From Defluviitaleaceae bacterium (GTDB taxonomy: Bacteria; Bacillota; Clostridia; Lachnospirales; WRAX01), in contig WQVB01000069.1 of the NCBI GenBank assembly GCA_009781815.1, forward strand, positions 1 through 6,752: a DNA stretch of 6,752 nucleotides. The letters run 5' to 3'. A program made the position numbers and the translations under genes. The notes beneath the pieces were generated by a model, which saw nothing but the letters and a program-made list of their open reading frames with translations, ran no database searches and was not told the DNA's origin. Below are positions 1 to 5,039 of this stretch, piece after piece (positions within the stretch are counted from its first letter, which is position 1; each line of letters begins with the position of its first letter).

Positions 1-495
1 AGCGTAAGGCTTATCCAGCAGACCATAAATCGCATTGTACCTTGCAGGCGAGGTCAGTTGTGGACTATAACCGTTGATGGTAACTTTGGCACGGAGACTC
101 GTGATGCTATATTCACTTTCCAAAATATTTTCGGCATGCCTATAACGGGCGTTGTAGATAGAGCGACTTGGGATAGGATTATGCAAGAGGCTGATGTTTG
201 CGGAGGGGGAGGGGAGACGCCACCACCGCCGCCTCCAACCACGCCGACCTTCCCTGGTACGCCTATCCGCATGGGGGATAGCGGCGAGAATGTGGGTGTT
301 ATTCAACAATCTATAAATCGCATTGTGCCTTGCAGACGTGGTCAACTTTGGACGCTAACGGTTGACGGCAACTTTGGTGCTATGACACGAGATGCAATCT
401 TCACTTTCCAAAACATCTTCGGCATGCCTATAACTGGTGTTGTGGATAGAGCGACTTGGGATAGGATTATGCAAGAGGCTGATGCCTGTGGCGGG
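1..495 (+). repeat. Two tandem 288-bp-period coding repeats (peptidoglycan-binding modules)
   Basis: Bases 1-207 and 289-495 align without gaps at an offset of 288 bp (96 codons, including linker). Roughly two dozen codons differ only synonymously against eight amino-acid differences, which points to an old duplication kept under protein-level selection. An exception is the stretch 157-196 versus 445-484, which is identical over 40 bases. The left window edge falls at the start of a module, so more copies may precede it. Confidence 0.85.
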
Positions 496-645
496 TCTGT
501 AGCGGCTACAATTTTAGAAGAAAACCTTGTGGATGGGGATGTTAAAACCATCGGGCAAGCACCTGTGATTAACGACCCTAACCAAACATCACCCTTGCTG
601 GGGGCGTTGTTGTTTAGCCAGTTTGGCAGTAAGGGCTTCTTCTAG
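1..645 (+). CDS. Peptidoglycan-binding repeat protein, 3' part (5' end outside window)
   Basis: The frame is open from base 1, giving 214 residues before TAG. Residues 1-69 and 97-165 are two copies of a peptidoglycan_binding_1-type module, 61 of 69 residues identical. Each has the hallmarks of the family: an IQQxINRI helix, VDGNFG, TRDAIFTFQ and GVVDRATWDRI. A Gly/Pro-rich linker (about residues 68-90, with a run of six prolines) joins them. The family usually forms a small three-helix domain that binds peptidoglycan, so a cell-wall or exported protein is likely. Signal peptide, catalytic domain and any further repeats would lie upstream of the window. The 49-residue tail after the second module (166-214) resembles nothing I recognise and ends hydrophobically in FSQFGSKGFF. 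The stop codon is made of T643 plus the first two bases of the adjacent inverted-repeat element, so the present C-terminus may not be the ancestral one. Family call is firm; the protein's exact role is unknown. Confidence 0.85.
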   Translation, partial: SVRLIQQTINRIVPCRRGQLWTITVDGNFGTETRDAIFTFQNIFGMPITGVVDRATWDRIMQEADVCGGGGETPPPPPPTTPTFPGTPIRMGDSGENVGVIQQSINRIVPCRRGQLWTLTVDGNFGAMTRDAIFTFQNIFGMPITGVVDRATWDRIMQEADACGGSVAATILEENLVDGDVKTIGQAPVINDPNQTSPLLGALLFSQFGSKGFF

Positions 646-867
646 GGCGTGTTCACACTATAAGAAAATGCAGATTTGCGAGTCTGACACGCTGCTGCCT
701 CGTCAAATTAAAGAAGATGCTGACGAAGTGTGCCCCCAAGGCACATAAGGAAGTATCGAGTGAAAATGGCGGAAACCCAACGCTTTCGCAGATCGAAAGT
801 AATAGTTTGCCAAAGGCAAACCGTAAGGAGCCGCAAAGATGTGTTTTTGTTAGTGTTAGCACGCCCT
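644..867. mobile_element. 224-bp MITE-like element with terminal inverted repeats
   Basis: The left end AGGGCGTGTTCACACTA (644-660) and the reverse complement of the right end TAGTGTTAGCACGCCCT (851-867) match at 15 of 17 positions. Weaker similarity continues inward to a shared TTTGCG about 35 bases from each end. The interior has short perfect stems: GTGCC/GGCAC (730-744), CTTTCG/CGAAAG (783-799) and GTTTGCC/GGCAAAC with a 3-base loop (805-821). It carries no recognisable transposase, so if mobile it would depend on one supplied elsewhere. I see no convincing target-site duplication: TCT on the left, GAA on the right. It fills the gap between the convergent peptidoglycan-binding gene and proC, ending 3 bases short of the proC stop codon. 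It could instead be an immobile structured repeat or act as a terminator for both genes, but it has no T-tract typical of one. Confidence 0.65.
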
Positions 868-870
868 GAA

Positions 871-1629
871 TTATTTTGAAAGGTCGATAGATTTTTTAAT
901 ACAGGCGACGGCAGACTGGATAATAGCGTTGCGAAATCCTTGTGCTTCAAGCTCGCAAACCGCAGCTGCAGTTGTGCCGCCAGGGGAACACACCTCATCT
1001 TTCAAAAGGATGGGGTGTTTTTCTGTTTCAAGCACCATTTTGGCAGCACCTAGTAGAGCTTGTGCGGCAAAGCGGGTTGCATCTGCCTTTGTTAAGCCAT
1101 AGGCAACGCCTGCATCTGCCAAGGCGTCCATAAACATATAAGCATAAGCAGGGGAAGAGCCAGCAACGCCGATAAAGGGGTGAAAAAGCCCCTCGGCAAG
1201 GATGGTGGCTTTGCCTATAGTGTTAAAAATATCTATAACAAATTGGGCATCTTGCTCCGTTGTGTGCTTGCCCAAAGCTATGGCAGACATGCCACAACCA
1301 ACCATGACGGGGGTGTTGGGCATTACCCTTATGATTTTTGTGTTGTCTCCGAATGCCTCTTGTAGCTGTTCTAAAGTTTTGCCTGCTGCAATGCTAACGA
1401 TTATTTGGTGAGGCTCTATAAGGTCTTTAATCTGACTTATTACATTATCAATCACCTGCGGCTTGACGCAAAGGAAAACTATATCTTGCCCAATTGTAGC
1501 GGCAGGGTTGTTTTCGCTTTTTTTAGATGTAGTAATGTGGCTTTCAGGCACAAGTTTGGCGTTTAAAATGCCGCCTATTATGGCATTTGCCATGTTTCCC
1601 GCTCCTATAAATCCAAGTTTTTTTGACAT
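871..1629 (-). CDS. proC: Pyrroline-5-carboxylate reductase
   Basis: The 252-residue enzyme catalyses the last step of proline synthesis, NAD(P)H-dependent reduction of 1-pyrroline-5-carboxylate to L-proline, in the cytoplasm. The N-terminal Rossmann motif GFIGAGNMA is at residues 6-14, VKPQ at 55-58, VMPNTP at 102-107 and AGSSPAY at 156-162. The P5CR signature spans about 208-228 (LLKDEVCSPGGTTAAAVCEL). From memory of E. coli ProC, the segment between the Rossmann glycines and VKP is about 16 residues shorter here (VKP at 55 rather than 71), removing most of the helix and strand after beta-2. The rest is full length and in frame, so it is probably functional. ATG at 1629 is preceded by AAGGAG (1640-1645 on the minus strand) with 10 bases between. 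It is divergent from ispE and convergent with the MITE-like element. Confidence 0.95.
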   Translation of the reverse strand: MSKKLGFIGAGNMANAIIGGILNAKLVPESHITTSKKSENNPAATIGQDIVFLCVKPQVIDNVISQIKDLIEPHQIIVSIAAGKTLEQLQEAFGDNTKIIRVMPNTPVMVGCGMSAIALGKHTTEQDAQFVIDIFNTIGKATILAEGLFHPFIGVAGSSPAYAYMFMDALADAGVAYGLTKADATRFAAQALLGAAKMVLETEKHPILLKDEVCSPGGTTAAAVCELEAQGFRNAIIQSAVACIKKSIDLSK

Positions 1630-1659
1630 TTTGGCTCAGCTCCTTCTTGATTTTGCTAT

Positions 1660-1688
1660 ATTATAACACACATAGTCGAATTTTGTAA
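1660..1688 (-). promoter_or_regulatory. Predicted sigma-A-type promoter of proC
   Basis: Read on the minus strand, a perfect TATAAT (1660-1665) carries an extended -10 TG one base upstream (TGTTATAAT). A weak -35, TTACAA (1683-1688), lies 17 bases away. The start point would fall near 1653, giving a leader of about 23 bases that holds the ribosome binding site of proC. This is a prediction by consensus only. Confidence 0.6.
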
Positions 1689-1700
1689 CATAAATTTAAT

Positions 1701-1729
1701 TTGAATTTTCGGCAAAATAGTATTATAAT
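1701..1729 (+). promoter_or_regulatory. Predicted sigma-A-type promoter of ispE
   Basis: TTGAAT (1701-1706) and a perfect TATAAT (1724-1729) are separated by 17 bases, the optimal spacing. The predicted start point near 1736 lies inside the first DnaA box (1729-1737), so DnaA bound there would be expected to interfere with RNA polymerase. The upstream sequence is strongly AT-rich and is shared with the divergent proC promoter. Confidence 0.65.
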
Positions 1730-1783
1730 TATCCACAAGATATCCACATAGTATTCACATACTTATTAACGTAGTTATCCACA
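1729..1783 (+). promoter_or_regulatory. Array of DnaA boxes in the ispE promoter and leader
   Basis: Two perfect copies of the DnaA-box sequence TTATCCACA are at 1729-1737 and 1775-1783. Single-mismatch versions are ATATCCACA at 1740-1748 and GTATTCACA at 1751-1759. A degenerate 6/9 match, TTATTAACG, is at 1763-1771. All are on the same strand, and their starts are spaced 11, 11, 12 and 12 bases, close to one helical turn, so DnaA would load on one face of the helix. The box motif is established knowledge; binding and regulation here are inferred. An 80-base AT-rich stretch precedes the array. Confidence 0.75.
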
Positions 1784-1804
1784 TTGATTTGGAAGAGGTG
1801 AATA

Positions 1805-2671
1805 ATGGAGGAGTTGAAGGTAAGGGCTAGGGCAAAAATCAACCTAGCTTTAGACATAAAAGGCAAGCGAGATGATGGATACCACGAAATATCTACCATT
1901 ATGCAGTCTATAGCCCTTTATGATGAGATAACCATCAAAAAAGTGTATAAGCCTGATTATATAAAGCTTGTAACCAACCTATCTTGGCTGCCTACGGGCA
2001 AAAAAAACCTAGTTTATCAAGCTGTTGAATATCTAAAAGAGACTTTTGAGATAGAGACGGGCATCTTTGTTAACTTGACCAAGCATATACCAGCATCCGC
2101 TGGCCTTGGGGGAGGCAGTGCAGACTGTGCCGCTACCTTGATGGGGGTGAGAGACCTTTTTAAGCTCCCTATAAGTGATGAAGAGCTAATGGAGATTTCA
2201 GCTAGGTTTGGGGCGGATGTGCCTTTTTGCATTAGAGGAGGCACAGCACATGCCACAGGGGTGGGTGAGGTGATAACGCCGCTGCCACCACTACATATAC
2301 CCTATATAGTTTTAGCCAAGCCGCCTATTATCGTTTCCACCGAAGATGTTTTCAAAAACTTTAAGCAAGAGAATGTGCAAAAGCCTATAGATGTAGAAAA
2401 GGTTATATATTATATACATCAAGGTGATTTGGCTGGCGTATGTAGCAATATGGGCAATGTTCTCGAAAGTGTAACGGAGAGCAGATACCCCATTGTAGGC
2501 AGGCTGAAAGAAGACATGATGGAAAAAGGGGCGATAGGGGCTATGATGTCTGGCTCGGGGTCTAGTGTCTTTGGGGTTTTCAAGAGCAAGCAAGACGCTG
2601 AAGAGTCTCTAAAAGATATCAAAGAAAAGTACCCAGATATAGTTGATTTGTTTATAACACGTTCAATTTAA
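1805..2671 (+). CDS. ispE: 4-diphosphocytidyl-2-C-methyl-D-erythritol kinase
   Basis: This 288-residue GHMP-family kinase uses ATP to phosphorylate the 2-hydroxyl of CDP-methylerythritol, the fourth step of the MEP route to isopentenyl diphosphate, in the cytoplasm. The N-terminal AKIN motif (10-13) contains the conserved lysine. The ATP-binding loop PASAGLGGGSAD is at 96-107, GADVPFC at 136-142 has the conserved aspartate at 138, and the C-terminal glycine-rich GHMP motif SGSGSSVFG is at 249-257. Length is normal for the family. ATG at 1805 follows AGAGGTG (1794-1800) by four bases and is the start expected from alignment to the family. The gene has its own promoter, overlain by DnaA boxes. 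No T-tract terminator follows; an inverted-repeat element begins 15 bases after the stop. Confidence 0.96.
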   Translation: MEELKVRARAKINLALDIKGKRDDGYHEISTIMQSIALYDEITIKKVYKPDYIKLVTNLSWLPTGKKNLVYQAVEYLKETFEIETGIFVNLTKHIPASAGLGGGSADCAATLMGVRDLFKLPISDEELMEISARFGADVPFCIRGGTAHATGVGEVITPLPPLHIPYIVLAKPPIIVSTEDVFKNFKQENVQKPIDVEKVIYYIHQGDLAGVCSNMGNVLESVTESRYPIVGRLKEDMMEKGAIGAMMSGSGSSVFGVFKSKQDAEESLKDIKEKYPDIVDLFITRSI

Positions 2672-2740
2672 ATAAAATATAAATTACTTTTGTCATTAAG
2701 CTTGTTGTGGAATTGGATATTTCAGTTATCACTTTATGTC

Positions 2741-2767
2741 GTCATTGCGGGCTTGATCCGCAATCTC
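2741..2767 (+). repeat. REP-like 27-bp palindrome, copy A
   Basis: It reads GTCATTGCGGGCTTG followed by ATCCGCAATCTC. The inner arms ATTGCGG and CCGCAAT form a perfect 7-bp stem around a 7-base loop. Its reverse complement occurs exactly at 4986-5012 and, interrupted, at 2805-2860. Palindromes starting GTCATTGCGGG are, from memory, frequent dispersed intergenic repeats in various bacteria; that resemblance was not searched. Confidence 0.8.
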
Positions 2768-2804
2768 TGGTTTGCAATTGTTACTCTTTGGCGATTAGTA
2801 TAGT

Positions 2805-2860
2805 GAGATTGCGGATCAAGTTTCGCTTAAAACCGAGCTCAACCAAGGGCCCGCAATGAC
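2805..2860 (-). repeat. REP-like 27-bp palindrome, copy B, split by 29 bp
   Basis: GAGATTGCGGATCAAG (2805-2820) and CCCGCAATGAC (2850-2860) are together an exact reverse complement of copy A. They are separated by 29 bases (2821-2849) placed in the loop of the palindrome. Copies A and B face each other and so could also pair into a long stem. The inserted bases have no recognisable content; short CAAG sequences lie at both edges of the insertion. Confidence 0.75.
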
Positions 2861-2971
2861 AAACTGGAGCAATCAGCAAAAGAAATGATGTAAGTGCGGG
2901 ATGACGAGGGACAAGTGATTTGGCTACAAGCTTAATGACAAAAGATATGATTTAAAATTCAGGAGGCAAAC

Positions 2972-4984
2972 ATGAAAAAAACTATTTTAAAATTCAAAAA
3001 AGTGGCGATAGCTGCTATGGCTATGGTTTTAGCTGTAATACCTATGGCAAACACAGCACAGGCGGCAAACTTTCATGATGTGGGGCCAAACCTTAGCTGG
3101 GCGGCAGATGCCATCTCGACGGTGAGCAGCCTTGGCATTATGACAGGGGACCTTTCAGGCAACTTTAACCCAAATGCGTCTATTGATATGTTTGAGATGG
3201 TTCGTATTTTTGCTCGTATGTCTGGCTTTAACCCAGCCAACCACACGCCTGCGCAGGTTACATATTATAACAATGTTTTTGAATCTCGCCGTGCTTTGAT
3301 AGAGGGCTTTCAAAATAACTTTTCTACATGGAATGCTACTATGAATAGAGAGATTGCCTTTTTGTTATATAGAGGCATTTTAACAGCTGCAGACCTTAAC
3401 AATTTTGTGGTTATGCAAGGCAACACTCAAACCCGCCCGTCTTTAACTAGAGAGCAAGTGGCAGTTTTCTTAGTGCGTTTTATGGGGCACACTCAACAGG
3501 CGGCGTCGGTGTCTGGCGTGCCTTTGTTTAGTGATGACAACCTTATCACCCCTTCTGCTCGCCCGTCTGTTTATTATCTTAGAAGCTTAGGCATTTTAAA
3601 CGGCTCCGCTGGGGCGGTGAACCCTAGGGGCGATGTAAACCGAGCGGCAATGGCTATGCTTGTGGATGCAACTTTACATGAAATAAACTCTCCACTTTTA
3701 ACTGGCGGCCACCCTGGTAGCGGCTCTACTAGCAACAACAACGCAAACAACAACCAAAACAACCAAGGGGTTGAAGCTGTAACAGGCACAATCACAAACA
3801 CCTTCCCTAGCTTGCGTTCGGTTTTGGTTTCATCTAGCAACACAGCTCACAATAATCGTGTTTTTGCTCTTTCTCAAAATGCTTTGATAACAGTTGGTGG
3901 CAACAATGCAAACTTTGCAGCCCTTGCCCCAGGCATGACATTTACGGCTATTTTATCAGGCACGGAGATTGTGTCTATAACGGCGACTGCTGCAACAACT
4001 GGCAATAACAACAACCAAACAAGCAACAACCAAACACCAACACCAGAGCAAATGCGTACTGTAGATGGAACTGTTGCGAGAGTAAATGCGGCTAATAGAA
4101 CCATCGGTATCGAAACTAGACATTTAAACCCACGTGGGGATATTATAACAGAAATTAGAGATTATACCTTTACAAACAACGCAACCATCACCCGTGCAGG
4201 GGCAAGCGTTAACTTTGGCACTATAGTTGTAGGCGACCTTATTGTAGCACAGGTTTATGGCAGCACCGCATATATTGCGGAGGTTGAAGAGCGTATAACC
4301 CAAATGAGTGGTAGGCTTGTTGAGAAAGATTTTAGTGCTAGCTCAACCTTCCCTACCATCACCCTTGAAGATGCAAACGGCAACACTCGTAGCTTTACGG
4401 TTAATAACCAAACCACAATAACAAGAGGCAACCAAGCTAATATAAACAGCCGCCAGCTTCGCATTGGCGACACAATAAACCTTACTGCTGACCACGGGCG
4501 TGCAACGCAAATACAAGCACAACCTGGCACTGCAAGAGGCACAATGGACGTATATGTGCGTGATATCTTCATCACTAGCCGTGGGCAAAACTTTGTTACA
4601 GTGTCAAGCGGCACGGGGGCAAATGCTACGGAATACACCTTCTTGCTTGTAGATGGGCATGTGGATGCATTTGAGCTCACACTAGGCTCAAGAATCCGCC
4701 TTTGGTTTGACTCTCAAGAGGTTATCGGCGTGCATTTGCTGCAAGGTCAATCTAATGTAAACTTTACTGGCCAATTGATGAATGTAACTGGTGGGCAACT
4801 TGTGGTGCGTGATAGCAACTTTCAAACACGTACATTCACGTTTGATAATAACACAGTTTTTGTAAATTCCGTTACAGGGCAAATAATAGGTCTTAACCAA
4901 TTACAACTTGGCATGAACTTGCAGATTGTATCTGCCGCCAACCAAACCAACCGTGCTGTTTCGGTTACAGTTTTAGGGAATTAA
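2972..4984 (+). CDS. Secreted SLH-domain protein with tandem beta-rich modules
   Basis: This 670-residue protein has a classical signal peptide: MKKTILKFKK, a hydrophobic core, and probable cleavage after AQA at residue 31. Three S-layer-homology-like regions follow at about 33-88, 95-171 and 184-240, recognisable by FHDV, SLGIMTGD, NFNPNASI, LTREQVAVFL and SLGILNG. SLH domains normally attach proteins to pyruvylated secondary wall polymer, so this is probably an S-layer or S-layer-associated protein. After an Asn/Gly/Ser-rich linker (246-266), beta-rich modules lie at about 267-340, 361-440, 441-517, 518-590 and 593-670. A second Asn/Thr/Gln-rich linker (344-360) separates the first two. The modules share a pattern of GxI/V, TITLED-like strand, FTxxNxTxIT and LxxGDxI, similar to DUF5666/OB-like repeats. 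ATG at 2972 follows AGGAGG (2961-2966) by five bases. The LysM gene 55 bp downstream is probably co-transcribed. SLH assignment is strong; the module family is inferred. Confidence 0.88.
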   Translation: MKKTILKFKKVAIAAMAMVLAVIPMANTAQAANFHDVGPNLSWAADAISTVSSLGIMTGDLSGNFNPNASIDMFEMVRIFARMSGFNPANHTPAQVTYYNNVFESRRALIEGFQNNFSTWNATMNREIAFLLYRGILTAADLNNFVVMQGNTQTRPSLTREQVAVFLVRFMGHTQQAASVSGVPLFSDDNLITPSARPSVYYLRSLGILNGSAGAVNPRGDVNRAAMAMLVDATLHEINSPLLTGGHPGSGSTSNNNANNNQNNQGVEAVTGTITNTFPSLRSVLVSSSNTAHNNRVFALSQNALITVGGNNANFAALAPGMTFTAILSGTEIVSITATAATTGNNNNQTSNNQTPTPEQMRTVDGTVARVNAANRTIGIETRHLNPRGDIITEIRDYTFTNNATITRAGASVNFGTIVVGDLIVAQVYGSTAYIAEVEERITQMSGRLVEKDFSASSTFPTITLEDANGNTRSFTVNNQTTITRGNQANINSRQLRIGDTINLTADHGRATQIQAQPGTARGTMDVYVRDIFITSRGQNFVTVSSGTGANATEYTFLLVDGHVDAFELTLGSRIRLWFDSQEVIGVHLLQGQSNVNFTGQLMNVTGGQLVVRDSNFQTRTFTFDNNTVFVNSVTGQIIGLNQLQLGMNLQIVSAANQTNRAVSVTVLGN

Positions 4985-4985
4985 A

Positions 4986-5012
4986 GAGATTGCGGATCAA
5001 GCCCGCAATGAC
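4986..5012 (-). repeat. REP-like 27-bp palindrome, copy C
   Basis: It is an exact reverse complement of copy A, starting one base after the SLH stop codon. The stem ATTGCGG (4989-4995) and CCGCAAT (5003-5009) encloses a 7-base loop. No T-tract follows, so it is not a standard terminator. Lying between two probably co-transcribed genes, it could stabilise the 3' end of the SLH mRNA or attenuate downstream expression; that role is inferred. The 9-mer CGATTAGTA follows it (5012-5020) and also lies just before copy B (2792-2800). Confidence 0.8.
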
Positions 5013-5039
5013 GATTAGTAAAGATAGGAGGCGTTGAAA

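Larger units (their letters stand above)
2687..2944. mobile_element. 258-bp intergenic element with perfect 19-bp terminal inverted repeats
   Basis: CTTTTGTCATTAAGCTTGT at 2687-2705 is repeated exactly in inverted orientation at 2926-2944. The element fills almost all of the 300-bp gap between ispE and the SLH gene and has no credible coding frame. Inside are one intact and one interrupted copy of a 27-bp palindrome (listed separately), plus a related half-site GTGCGGGATGACGA (2894-2907). No target-site duplication is evident (AAATTA on the left, ATATGA on the right). It may be a MITE, a composite of REP-like units, or a large cruciform-forming sequence. Its right end lies 16 bases before the ribosome binding site of the SLH gene, so that gene's promoter must be inside the element or at its edge. 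Confidence 0.55.

Noticed and set aside
653..862. A 69-codon minus-strand open frame covering most of the MITE-like element.
   Set aside because: It lies wholly inside the inverted-repeat element, has no ribosome binding site I can see, and its product resembles no protein family. Long chance frames are common in such repeats, so I treat it as spurious.
942..1666. Several plus-strand open frames opposite proC.
   Set aside because: They are antisense to a clearly conserved enzyme, lack ribosome binding sites and have products without family features; the same holds for the minus-strand frames opposite ispE and the SLH and LysM genes.
1651..1790. Interpretation of the DnaA-box array as the chromosomal replication origin.
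   Set aside because: No dnaA, dnaN, rpmH or parAB is in the window, the array is short, and the boxes sit precisely on an ispE promoter. A regulatory or titration role is simpler. Only genome position could reopen this.
2687..2944. The 19-bp inverted repeat as an intrinsic terminator of ispE.
   Set aside because: The loop would be 220 bases and no T-tract follows the right arm.
2772..2951. Candidate promoters for the SLH gene: TTGCAA (2772-2777) with TAGTAT (2796-2801), and TATGAT (2946-2951).
   Set aside because: The first has an 18-base gap and a poor -10. The second lacks a convincing -35 and would start transcription almost on the ribosome binding site. Neither is strong enough to list.
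2741..5012. Repeated palindromes as a CRISPR array.
   Set aside because: There are only three copies, with mixed orientation, irregular distances and a gene in between; no spacers and no cas genes.
5034..5039. TTG at 5034 as the start of the LysM protein.
   Set aside because: It is only 2 bases from AGGAGG, whereas ATG at 5040 has an 8-base spacing.
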